Below, in pieces: positions 17,569 to 25,235 of a stretch of DNA of 64,000 bases. The notes beneath the pieces are model-generated. The model saw only the letters and a program-made list of their open reading frames with translations. It made no database searches and had not been told where the DNA came from. The stretch lies in contig JAJRZK010000026.1 in the NCBI GenBank assembly GCA_024275315.1, forward strand, positions 42,501-106,500. The letters are read 5' to 3'. This DNA is from Nitrospirota bacterium. Lineage in GTDB: Bacteria > Nitrospinota_A > UBA7883. The position numbers and the translations under genes are program-made. How positions within the stretch are numbered: position 1 is the first letter of the stretch; each line of letters opens with the position of its first letter.

Positions 17569-19029
17569 TCAGGTTTCCTGTTCGTGTATGAGTTTGACGA
17601 AGGCATAGAAAACATCCTTGTCAAAATCGGATTCCTGCTTCGATATCAGGGTAAGGGCGTCGAAAGGTTTGAACGCTTTTTTATACGAGCGTTCGGTGGT
17701 GAGCGCGTCATATATGTCCATGATGCTGGCTATTCTTCCGAAAATGTGGATTTCGTCTCCTGACAGGCCATAAGGATATCCCGCCCCCGAAAGCTTTTCG
17801 TGATGCTGCAAAAGCGGAATCATGGCCTGCTCCGGAATGTCATCGTTGTCTTTAAGCCACTCGTAGCCGAGTAATACATGGCTCTTGACTTTGCGATACT
17901 CTTCCGGTGTAAGCTTGCCCGGTTTGTTTATCAGGCGGTTTTCCACTTTTGCTTTTCCCACATCGTGGAGTATGCACCCTAGCCCCAGGTCGGAGAGGTC
18001 CTCTTTCGAATTTACGCCGACAGTCATGGCAAGCGCCAGCGAAAACGTTGAAACGTTCACCGAGTGTGTGAAAGTGTAATAATCATAGTTGTTTATTTTT
18101 GTGAGCCCGTAAAATGTCGTGGGGTTTTCAATCACCATCCTCGTAAGGTCGGCTACGGAAACTTTTGTTTGCTTCATCAGTTTGCCCGACCTCGGGTTTT
18201 TCGCAAGATCTTCCACAAGAATTTTGGAGTTTTCCAGGACGAAGGTGATCTTTGTCCTTACGCTCTTGGAGTTTTTTGTGTGCTCCAGGAGATAGCTCTG
18301 GTACAGGTTTATATCCTTTTTCAGCAATAACAGGTTGGCTTTTTCCTTTGCCCATATCTCGGTCGATTTTCCATTAATATTTTCATTCTTTTCGTTGACA
18401 AGATATAGATTCCCGTTATCACGCCTGAAAATGTCAAAACCGGGCCGCACACCCTCAACGAGCGAAGCTACGTTGATCGTGTGATAGTTCTCCATGAAAT
18501 TGAGATAGCTTTCGACCTTTGCCGGATCGGTAAAAACCCCGTCGTACCCCTGTTTTCTTTGCTCCTCCACTTCTTTTTCAAGTTCAAATTTGTATTTGTC
18601 ATAGTCCTGCTTTTGCGTTTCCGGGATCGCGACTTGCCGGATACCTCCCTGGGAGAACATCTCCCGAACTTCTTCGGTGTAGGAGAGCCCCTTTCTCATG
18701 ATCAATTGCCATTGCCCCGCTTTTTTCTGGTAAAAATCCACAGGGATGGGGCGGTTGATGGCGAATTCGCGTAGCGCAACATCGAACATGTTCCCCTTGA
18801 AAACATCATCCTCAACCTCAACAGTGATTTCACCGGGGCCGGCTATATCAAGACCTTTGCTGGTGTCGATAGAGACAATGGCGATGTCATAACTTTTGAG
18901 TCTGTTGATGTCTTTGCTGGAATTAATCATGAAATTACTCATCATGATAGGAGAACGCAGCCAAGTGCTGTGAACCTTGCTGACGAACATCCCGGTCCGC
19001 AAATCAGATATATTGATTTTTTTAATCAT
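17569..19029 (-). CDS. HD-GYP domain c-di-GMP phosphodiesterase
   Basis: I use the ATG at 19029, which has a GGCGGAAG Shine-Dalgarno, giving 486 residues instead of the longer track ORF. The N-terminal region starts IKKINISDLRTGMFVSKV, typical of the DUF3391 segment. The C-terminal HD-GYP domain has HDVGK near residue 355 and HHEKLSGAGYPYGL near 406. It predicts hydrolysis of c-di-GMP. The canonical HHERxDGxGYP differs slightly (K, S), but the metal ligands and GYP are kept. It is divergent from the cytochrome gene. Confidence 0.88.
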   Translation of the reverse strand: MIKKINISDLRTGMFVSKVHSTWLRSPIMMSNFMINSSKDINRLKSYDIAIVSIDTSKGLDIAGPGEITVEVEDDVFKGNMFDVALREFAINRPIPVDFYQKKAGQWQLIMRKGLSYTEEVREMFSQGGIRQVAIPETQKQDYDKYKFELEKEVEEQRKQGYDGVFTDPAKVESYLNFMENYHTINVASLVEGVRPGFDIFRRDNGNLYLVNEKNENINGKSTEIWAKEKANLLLLKKDINLYQSYLLEHTKNSKSVRTKITFVLENSKILVEDLAKNPRSGKLMKQTKVSVADLTRMVIENPTTFYGLTKINNYDYYTFTHSVNVSTFSLALAMTVGVNSKEDLSDLGLGCILHDVGKAKVENRLINKPGKLTPEEYRKVKSHVLLGYEWLKDNDDIPEQAMIPLLQHHEKLSGAGYPYGLSGDEIHIFGRIASIMDIYDALTTERSYKKAFKPFDALTLISKQESDFDKDVFYAFVKLIHEQET

Positions 19030-19098
19030 ACTTCCGCCCTGCTGTCCAACAAATGGAATCCACATCTATGCTAGCCACTTTTTACTGAATATAATAGC

Positions 19099-19126
19099 TT
19101 GATTAATATCATTTTTTATATAATAT
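19099..19126 (+). promoter_or_regulatory. candidate promoter upstream of cytochrome c gene
   Basis: The divergent gap between the HD-GYP gene and the cytochrome gene is very AT-rich. It holds TTGATT, a 16-bp spacer and TAATAT; an overlapping perfect TATAAT (19119) has worse -35 spacing. It could also serve the minus-strand gene. Confidence 0.4.
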
Positions 19127-19195
19127 TGTCCTGCAGTCCGCCAGCATTGGCTTTATGCGAAACCGTAATCTTGAAATATGAGGGATGGTTTTACC

Positions 19196-19756
19196 ATGCA
19201 CCGCGTTTTCCTGCCATTGGCTTTTGCGATATCCGTTGTTTGCGCCGTTCCAGGGGTTTTCGCCGAGGAAAACAAGTATGTTGGCAACAAGGCGTGCCAG
19301 GAGTGTCACAGTGAAATATACGCCTCCTGGGAGAAAAGCATCCACGCAAAGGCGTTCGACCTGCTGCATCCAAAAGTCCGGGCGAAAGAAAAAAAGGAAG
19401 CCGGCCTGGATCCTGAAGTAGACTTCACCGGGGACAAGTCGTGTATGCGTTGCCATGTCACCGCATGGCAACGGGGGGGATATGCTTTTGACAACCCGGC
19501 GGACGAGTGGAAGGGGGTGGGGTGTGAAGAGTGTCATGGCGCCTCGGAACGGTGGCTGGAGCTTCATGCGAACAAAAAACTGAAAAGACGTGACAGAAAG
19601 CTTAAACAAGCCGGGTTGGTAAAACCCTTTGCCGGCCAGAGCGTGTGCATGCGTTGTCATTACAACGTGAACAGCCCGTATAAATACCGCGACCCGGACA
19701 GGTTGATAGACTGGACGGACGTTAAATACGCGGATACCTATCACATTCTGCCATGA
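19196..19756 (+). CDS. periplasmic tetraheme cytochrome c (c554-like family)
   Basis: Starting at the ATG at 19196 gives a signal peptide (MHRVFLPLAFAISVVC, cleavage after VFA) and a mature protein with four CxxCH heme motifs: CQECH, CMRCH, CEECH and CMRCH. The spacing and the KACQECHSEIYASWEKSIHAKA start resemble the cytochrome c554/multiheme family. It probably carries electrons in the periplasm. The redox partner is not encoded nearby. The track start at 19178 would add six non-signal residues. Confidence 0.85.
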   Translation: MHRVFLPLAFAISVVCAVPGVFAEENKYVGNKACQECHSEIYASWEKSIHAKAFDLLHPKVRAKEKKEAGLDPEVDFTGDKSCMRCHVTAWQRGGYAFDNPADEWKGVGCEECHGASERWLELHANKKLKRRDRKLKQAGLVKPFAGQSVCMRCHYNVNSPYKYRDPDRLIDWTDVKYADTYHILP

Positions 19757-19876
19757 TCCCACGCAGGAGATTTATGGTCACACGACTGTTTGCCGGGAGA
19801 TATTAAATAGCTTTGCGCGTTAAACTCGATTATCGATTCCGGTTTTGCCAGTTCGAAAACCGCACGCTCCATCCAG

Positions 19877-20680
19877 ATGTTTGACAGGGACCGGTATCGC
19901 AGGTTTTTAAAAACCAAACGATTTGGCCTCGTTCTGGAAACCTTGGAGCAAGTAGACTCCACTAACAACTGGATCACCACGCGGTTGCGCCGTGAGGATA
20001 TAGAGCAGGTGGTGGTGGTAGCGGAGTCGCAGACCGCAGGAAGGGGTCGTTATGGGAGGAGCTGGGTCAGCCCGCCCGGTGTGAGCCTGGCTTTCAGCCT
20101 GGCGGTGAGCATTCCCGAATCTCTCGATTTGGCCAGCGTCCTGACGTTGACAGCAGGGGTTTCGCTGGCCGAGACGGTGGGGAGCATGGCGTCGGTGGAG
20201 CCCGGCCTGAAATATCCGAATGACCTGATGATAGGCTCCAAAAAAGTGGCTGGGATACTGGCGGAGTTTAAAAAAGAGAGGGCCAGGGATTACGCCGTTG
20301 TGGGAATCGGAATAAACGTTAATACAAGGGTTGAAATGTTTCCCGATAACCTGCATGATATCGCCACATCCTTGTTAATGGAAAGCGGGCACGAAACCTC
20401 GAGAGAGGCGTTATTGGCCATGTTTTTGTTTCAGTTCGAGAGCAGGCTCCGTGAGCTTGAAGCAGACGGGCCGAAATCGACCATACAACAATTCAGACGC
20501 CTGGCCGCTCCCTACTTTGGCAAACAGGTGACCATCGACGGAGCTGGCGAGAAGGTCACCGGAAGGACTATGGATATCTCCGATAACGGAGGGCTTGTGA
20601 TAGAAACAGCCCCGGGTGTCACCAAAACGGTGATCTCCGGAGAGGCTCGGTTCGATACACGGCCCATGGGTGACAAATAA
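19877..20680 (+). CDS. birA: biotin-[acetyl-CoA-carboxylase] ligase without DNA-binding domain
   Basis: A 267-residue class I biotin protein ligase. It has QVDSTNNW, the adenylate-binding loop AGRGRYGRSW, KYPNDLMIGSKKVAGIL and a C-terminal SH3-like cap (TGRTMDISDNGGLVIET). It attaches biotin to carboxylase carrier domains. The N-terminal winged helix of E. coli-type BirA is absent, so this enzyme should not repress the biotin genes found 15 kb away. Its end is 48 bp from coaX, a common pairing. No Shine-Dalgarno is seen. Confidence 0.93.
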   Translation: MFDRDRYRRFLKTKRFGLVLETLEQVDSTNNWITTRLRREDIEQVVVVAESQTAGRGRYGRSWVSPPGVSLAFSLAVSIPESLDLASVLTLTAGVSLAETVGSMASVEPGLKYPNDLMIGSKKVAGILAEFKKERARDYAVVGIGINVNTRVEMFPDNLHDIATSLLMESGHETSREALLAMFLFQFESRLRELEADGPKSTIQQFRRLAAPYFGKQVTIDGAGEKVTGRTMDISDNGGLVIETAPGVTKTVISGEARFDTRPMGDK

Positions 20681-20728
20681 CCGTCCAACCTGTGCGAATA
20701 TAACATTACATACGGAGCGTACGGAGCG

Positions 20729-21514
20729 ATGGCCAACCTGTTGCTTGTGATCGATGTGGGCAACACTCAGATCGTGTTGGGGGTGTATGACAATACAGAT
20801 CTGAAGGCGCAATGGCGCCTCGGCACAAGAGCCAGCAGCACCGAGGACGAGTTGTCCGCATTGATAACCCAGATGTTCAACCTCGAACAGATCGATATAA
20901 AGAGCGTGGTCGATGTGGCGATATCATGTGTGGTTCCTCCGTTGGCTCCGGCGCTCAACAGGTTTTGCGTAAAAACTTTTGGCAAAGATCCGCTCACTAT
21001 CGGTCCCGGTATAAAGACCGGGATATCCATCGCCGTGGACGACCCCAGGGAAGTGGGCGCCGACAGGATAGTAAACGCCGTGGGGGGGGTTTCCATGTTC
21101 GCGCCACCGCTGGTCATCGTGGATTTTGGAACCGCCATCACCGTGGACGCCATATCCGGAAAGTCGGAATATCTTGGAGGCGCTATAGTGCCCGGAATAC
21201 AGCTTTCTCTAGACGCGCTATGTCATAAGGCCGCGAAGCTTCCCAAGGTTGAAATGGCCGAGCCACCCTCCGTGATCGGGCGCAACACCGTTCATTCGAT
21301 ACAATCGGGAGCTTTTTTTGGATATGTCAGCCTGGTTGACGGGATTGTCAACAAAATGAAACCCCTGATCGGATCATCGGCCAAGGTGATAGCCACGGGC
21401 GGCGAAGCCAGCCAGGTGGCGCCTGTTTCCGGAACTATAGACCTGGTGGTGGAAAACCTTACGCTGGAGGGGTTGCGGGTGGTCCATGAAAAAAACAGGG
21501 GCGGCGACGGATAA
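20729..21514 (+). CDS. coaX: type III pantothenate kinase
   Basis: The 261-residue product has DVGNTQIVLGVYD (phosphate-binding, ASKHA fold), WRLGTRASSTEDE, GADRIVNAVG and the DFGTAITVDAI motif. It phosphorylates pantothenate, the first step of CoA synthesis; type III enzymes often need a monovalent cation. A GGAG lies right before the ATG. It follows birA as in many bacteria. Confidence 0.95.
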   Translation: MANLLLVIDVGNTQIVLGVYDNTDLKAQWRLGTRASSTEDELSALITQMFNLEQIDIKSVVDVAISCVVPPLAPALNRFCVKTFGKDPLTIGPGIKTGISIAVDDPREVGADRIVNAVGGVSMFAPPLVIVDFGTAITVDAISGKSEYLGGAIVPGIQLSLDALCHKAAKLPKVEMAEPPSVIGRNTVHSIQSGAFFGYVSLVDGIVNKMKPLIGSSAKVIATGGEASQVAPVSGTIDLVVENLTLEGLRVVHEKNRGGDG

Positions 21515-21521
21515 GATAGAA

Positions 21522-21551
21522 TTGGCATTGAGGCTTTTAATGTGCTAATAA
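21522..21551 (+). promoter_or_regulatory. promoter of FlgO-like lipoprotein gene, near-leaderless
   Basis: TTGGCA (5 of 6 match to -35), an 18-bp spacer and TAATAA, with a TG one base before the -10. The -10 ends 7 nt before the ATG at 21559, so the leader would be zero to one base. Confidence 0.5.
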
Positions 21552-21558
21552 TTCTTTC

Positions 21559-22125
21559 ATGATCTTACATAAAACGTTTGTCGCGGGGTTTGCCGTTTTT
21601 TTTGCGGTATTGGTCGCCGGTTGTGCGGATGTGATGGTCATGGCCGGTTTTCAGGAGCAGGGCCCGCCTGTCACCAACTCCGAGTATTTTAACACCCAGA
21701 TGGAAAAGCTCCTTGGCAAGCTTATGGAAAACAAGTCCCGATCGTTTCGCAAGGCGGCGGTTCTGGAGTTTGTCAACACCAACGGCAAGGTGTCGGAGCT
21801 GGGGAAAATGCTTACGACCAAGTTCGGCGAGCGATCCATGGCAAAAAACCATTTCAAGGTCATCCCCCTGGGGCAGGTCAAAGAGGCGCTTTCCAAGTTG
21901 AAAATCGAGTTTCAAGGTGAGCTTAAGAGGGAGCAGGTGAAATCGATTGGAGACGAGCTCGGAGTTGACGCCGTGATCACCGGGAAAATATACGACTTGC
22001 AAAAGGGGGGCGATGTGGATCTTACGGTCAACGCCATCCAGCCGGGGTCGGGCGACCTCCTTTCGGCCGCCAGTGTGAGTATTTACCGCTCCAAACAGGT
22101 GCAGGCTCTTCTCGAACAGTTCTAG
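21559..22125 (+). CDS. FlgO/LpoB-like outer-membrane lipoprotein
   Basis: A 188-residue protein with a lipoprotein signal (FAVLVAGC lipobox). The mature part resembles the FlgO/CsgG-N type fold: AAVLEFVNTNGKVSELGKML, FKVIPLGQVKEAL, GVDAVITGKIYDL. Relatives act in the outer membrane near the flagellum or as activators of envelope enzymes. The pattern of a nucleotide-like alpha/beta fold is visible, but the exact role is not. It sits between coaX and the trpF-like gene. Confidence 0.7.
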   Translation: MILHKTFVAGFAVFFAVLVAGCADVMVMAGFQEQGPPVTNSEYFNTQMEKLLGKLMENKSRSFRKAAVLEFVNTNGKVSELGKMLTTKFGERSMAKNHFKVIPLGQVKEALSKLKIEFQGELKREQVKSIGDELGVDAVITGKIYDLQKGGDVDLTVNAIQPGSGDLLSAASVSIYRSKQVQALLEQF

Positions 22126-22152
22126 ACGGTTTATCTCGGCGATATCTTTTCT

Positions 22153-22830
22153 ATGAAGGTTAAAATCTGCGGCCAGACATCGCTCGCAGACAGCGCCATG
22201 TCCATCCGGGCGGGCGCCGATTTTATCGGGGTGGTGCTGGATGTGCCATGGTCCAAAAGATCGTTAAACCTGCAAGCCGCCCTTCCTATTTTCCAGGAGT
22301 ATGGAAACCGTTCGTTTCTGTTGACGTTTGACAAGGTCGTGGACAGGGCGATGGTGGAAATTGTCTCCACCCTTGATCCGTACGCCCTCCAGCTGACTGG
22401 GCGTGAGCCCGCAGAAGATATCAGGAAAATAAAAGAACTCACAGGCAAACCGGTATTCAAATCTATCCATATGCCTGCGGCAAATGGCGGAAGCGTGGAT
22501 GAGCGGTCTTTGTGTCGCAGAATTGAAGACTATGAAAAATCCGGGGCGGACGGGTTCATTCTGGACACCGCAACCAACGGCATGTACGGAGGAACAGGTG
22601 TAAGAAGCGACTGGGCCGCCGCCGCCAGAATCATCGAACAAGTTCACGCCCCTGTGTTTCTTGCCGGCGGGATCAACCCCGATAATGTTGCAGAGGCCCT
22701 GAAAGTTCCCGGGATATACGGGATAGACCTGGCCAGCGGTGTTGAATCCTCCAAAGGCGTCAAGTCGGGCGAGAAACTGCTGTCCCTGTTTGAGGCCGTA
22801 AAAATCGCAGGAACCCGCAGCCGGTTTTGA
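22153..22830 (+). CDS. trpF: phosphoribosylanthranilate isomerase (TrpF-like, divergent)
   Basis: A 225-residue TIM barrel with VKICG (catalytic cysteine), FILDTATNGMYGGTG (general-acid aspartate and phosphate loop), LAGGINPDNV and IDLASGVE. These are the TrpF signatures. The usual QLHG is QLTG here, and the FYPKSPR/SKR segment reads LDVPWSKR. No other trp gene is in the window. It is most likely the tryptophan pathway isomerase, but a paralogous activity cannot be excluded. Confidence 0.7.
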   Translation: MKVKICGQTSLADSAMSIRAGADFIGVVLDVPWSKRSLNLQAALPIFQEYGNRSFLLTFDKVVDRAMVEIVSTLDPYALQLTGREPAEDIRKIKELTGKPVFKSIHMPAANGGSVDERSLCRRIEDYEKSGADGFILDTATNGMYGGTGVRSDWAAAARIIEQVHAPVFLAGGINPDNVAEALKVPGIYGIDLASGVESSKGVKSGEKLLSLFEAVKIAGTRSRF

Positions 22831-22857
22831 CGCGGGTCAGTGCGATCGACCCGGTTT

Positions 22858-22866
22858 TGATACAAT
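22858..22866 (+). promoter_or_regulatory. tonB extended -10, predicted leaderless
   Basis: TGATACAAT is an extended -10. It is followed by 6 nt (CAAAAG) and the ATG at 22873. A 10-bp direct repeat (CCGGTTTTGA) occurs at 22821 and 22851, the second copy overlapping the TG element. No Shine-Dalgarno is present. Confidence 0.5.
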
Positions 22867-22872
22867 CAAAAG

Positions 22873-23889
22873 ATGTTCAAGCCCATACGAAAATATTTCC
22901 CATACTCGATGGCTTTTCATGTGGCGTTGTTGCTGCTGTCCGGTTTTATTCTTATCACACCGGAAAATGGCTCGTCTCCGGTCAGGATAAGTGTTATTGA
23001 CGAAACGGCTATCAGGAACAAGGATATGCAGACCGGCCGTATCGAAGAGTTGCCGGAGATGGAAAAAAAGGAAAAGCCTGAAAAATCCGGCATTCTTTCC
23101 CGTTACGACAACAAAGCCTCCAGCCCGGAAAAAGGAAAAAAGTATCAGGCTAGCAAAACAGTCGTCCCCAGGGAAAAAATAGCGCCGCCGGCGCCATCTA
23201 TGGAAAAGTCGAAGGAAGACTCCCCCGCCAAAAGGTCGGAAGAGCCCAGCAGTAAAATAGCCGCGCTGGTAGATCCGCGCAAGCGCGCTCAGGACAAACC
23301 TGCCCTCAAAGATGTAAGCGTGTTTTCCCGGAACATCGCGCCGCGGGACAACCGGACCGACGCCATGCGTCACTTTGAGAAAAGTGAGAATGTGGAAAAA
23401 CAGAAGCGCAGAATCGCCAGCGCCAGAATCACCGACAAACCCGTCCAGGCGCCAAAAGCGCCGATACAGCCCTCCGGGCTGGAAGGGGCGAAGGGATCGG
23501 AGCTGGGCAAATTCGCCATGTCGTCAACAGGCGATGTCATCGAAATGGGAGACGAGGCCATAGTATCTCTGAACACCACGTCGTTTAAGTACATGGATTA
23601 TTTTGAATCCGTCAGGGCCGCGGTGGAGGATGTATGGGCCTACCCGGAAGACGCGATAATCAACGGTCTGTCGGGCAGGGTGATCCTGCGGTTCACATTG
23701 AAAAAAACAGGGGAGCTTGAAAATGTGCGGCTGGTAAAGTCCGCCGGGCACAAAAGCCTGGACGACGAAGCCAGAGCGGCGGTCAAACTGGCCGCGCCAT
23801 ATCATCCATTCCCGCAGACGCTGGACAAAAAACGCATACACGTCGTGGCCACGTTCATTTACCAGCCCACGTTCAGCTCGATAAAATAG
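22873..23889 (+). CDS. TonB family protein
   Basis: A 338-residue protein with an N-terminal membrane anchor (residues 15-30). A long, charged, proline- and lysine-rich periplasmic linker follows, then a C-terminal TonB domain (SGRVILRFTLKKTGELENVRLVKSAGHKSLDDEA). TonB transmits inner-membrane energy from ExbB/ExbD to outer-membrane receptors. No exbBD or receptor gene is nearby. The final YQPTF is typical of the family's last strand. Confidence 0.88.
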   Translation: MFKPIRKYFPYSMAFHVALLLLSGFILITPENGSSPVRISVIDETAIRNKDMQTGRIEELPEMEKKEKPEKSGILSRYDNKASSPEKGKKYQASKTVVPREKIAPPAPSMEKSKEDSPAKRSEEPSSKIAALVDPRKRAQDKPALKDVSVFSRNIAPRDNRTDAMRHFEKSENVEKQKRRIASARITDKPVQAPKAPIQPSGLEGAKGSELGKFAMSSTGDVIEMGDEAIVSLNTTSFKYMDYFESVRAAVEDVWAYPEDAIINGLSGRVILRFTLKKTGELENVRLVKSAGHKSLDDEARAAVKLAAPYHPFPQTLDKKRIHVVATFIYQPTFSSIK

Positions 23890-23980
23890 CCCGACCGTTG
23901 CGTGTCACCGCATGACTGCGTCATCGTATGACCGTGTCACCATTTGCCCACCGATATGTTGCGGCTGAACGCCTTTCGGT

Positions 23981-24658
23981 TTATGACGGGATGACCGGCG
24001 GAGGCGGCGGAGGCTCGTCCGGTGGTTCCGGCTGGGTGGGCACAGGTGGTGGCGGAGGAGGAGGGGGCGCAAAAGCGTCAAGAGAGCCTGCGTTTGTCTG
24101 GTGTTCATAAGCCTTTGCGATGATGCAGATTGTAAGTGGCAGTGTGAAAAGAACACCTATGACAAACGCCAACAGCCCCGCCAGATTTATCATGGCAAGC
24201 GCCAGCGCCATCAGAAAAACGTTTACGTGATTGTCAAACCCTATCTCGCGGGAAGCCTCCATCGCGGGCCAAAAGTCCAGGTTTTTCTCGATCACGAAAA
24301 GGTAAGCGAAAAGGTACCATCCGGCGATGAGAAAGCATGGAACAATAAAAAGGATCATCCCCGCCATGATAAAAACCGTGGATACTATGCCAACGAGCAC
24401 CAGTGGCACAAACTTGAGTTTGAACCCGTCGAAGATTCGCATGACGTCAACCCCCTTGCCCCGGCTGGCGTCCATCGCGATATAGAAAAAACCACCCGCC
24501 ATCGGGCCTGAAACAATGACTCCCCCAAACGGGACGAGGTTGGCCGCGAAGTGTATGGCGACAAAAATCAAGGTGACCACAACCATGTTGGACAGGTTCG
24601 CCTGGAACAGCTCCCATCCCTCTTTAAAGTATCGCTGTAAATCAAAAGCTTCTCGCAT
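23981..24658 (-). CDS. multi-pass membrane protein with proline-rich tail
   Basis: The 225-residue product has about four hydrophobic segments (residues 25-190) in a DUF975-like layout. It ends in a tail of almost pure proline (PPPPPPPP, then PPDEPPPPPP). A good AAGGGG Shine-Dalgarno lies 7 nt before the ATG. The function is unknown; the tail could bind an SH3-like or WW-like partner, or be a flexible spacer. It converges on tonB. Confidence 0.6.
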   Translation of the reverse strand: MREAFDLQRYFKEGWELFQANLSNMVVVTLIFVAIHFAANLVPFGGVIVSGPMAGGFFYIAMDASRGKGVDVMRIFDGFKLKFVPLVLVGIVSTVFIMAGMILFIVPCFLIAGWYLFAYLFVIEKNLDFWPAMEASREIGFDNHVNVFLMALALAMINLAGLLAFVIGVLFTLPLTICIIAKAYEHQTNAGSLDAFAPPPPPPPPVPTQPEPPDEPPPPPPVIPS

Positions 24659-24749
24659 GGATATACCCCTTAAGTAACATGGCCTTATGTTAGTGTAGCC
24701 AGAATGCGGATTGCAACTGTTTTACTCGCTTAGGCCGGAGTGGCGAGGA

Positions 24750-24779
24750 TTGACTGGCCGGGGCCGTATCAATTATGAT
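24750..24779 (+). promoter_or_regulatory. dut promoter, predicted leaderless
   Basis: TTGACT, an 18-bp spacer and TATGAT, followed by exactly 6 nt and the dut ATG at 24786. This is the best two-part example of the leaderless pattern in the window. No Shine-Dalgarno is present. Confidence 0.6.
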
Positions 24780-24785
24780 CCACGC

Positions 24786-25220
24786 ATGCAAGATACGTTG
24801 AAAGTCGTCAAACTGGTCCCGACGGCGCATCCTCCTGAACGGGCGAATGACGGGGATTTGGGATATGACCTGTTCGCCGCAGAAAAAGTGGTGATCGACG
24901 CCGGCGCCGCTGTGCTGGTCAAAACCGGTATAGCCATGCAGTTTCCGGATGGTTGGGGCGGGGTGATCAAGGACAGATCCAGCATGGCGGTCAGGCGGAT
25001 CACCGTCTCGGCGGGAGTGATAGACAACGGGTATCGGGGAGAAGTGGCCGTGGTGCTGAACAACAATTCCCAACACACCTTTGTGATAGAGCCGGGTCAC
25101 AAAATCGCGCAGTTGGTCCCAGTGCCGGTCACCAGTTGGCGTGTGGTCGTGGCAGACACCTTAAGCGACACGCAACGGGGGTCGGGAGGGTTCGGCTCCA
25201 CCGGAATGAAAAAGGAGTGA
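24786..25220 (+). CDS. dut: deoxyuridine 5'-triphosphate nucleotidohydrolase
   Basis: From the ATG at 24786 the product is 144 residues, normal for trimeric dUTPase. The five motifs are visible: GDLGYDLFA, DRSSMAV, GVIDNGYRGE, GHKIAQLV and RGSGGFGSTG. It hydrolyses dUTP to dUMP, keeping uracil out of DNA. The upstream extension in the ORF track has no family similarity. It converges on clpB with only 8 bp between stop codons. Confidence 0.96.
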   Translation: MQDTLKVVKLVPTAHPPERANDGDLGYDLFAAEKVVIDAGAAVLVKTGIAMQFPDGWGGVIKDRSSMAVRRITVSAGVIDNGYRGEVAVVLNNNSQHTFVIEPGHKIAQLVPVPVTSWRVVVADTLSDTQRGSGGFGSTGMKKE

Positions 25221-25235
25221 CCAACCGGTCACTCC
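25209..25235 (-). terminator. clpB intrinsic terminator overlapping both stop codons
   Basis: A perfect 9-bp inverted repeat, GGAGTGACC-AACC-GGTCACTCC, spans the dut and clpB stop codons. On the minus strand it is followed by TTTTT, giving a standard Rho-independent terminator for clpB. On the plus strand no T-tract follows, so dut would not be terminated by the same mechanism. Confidence 0.72.
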
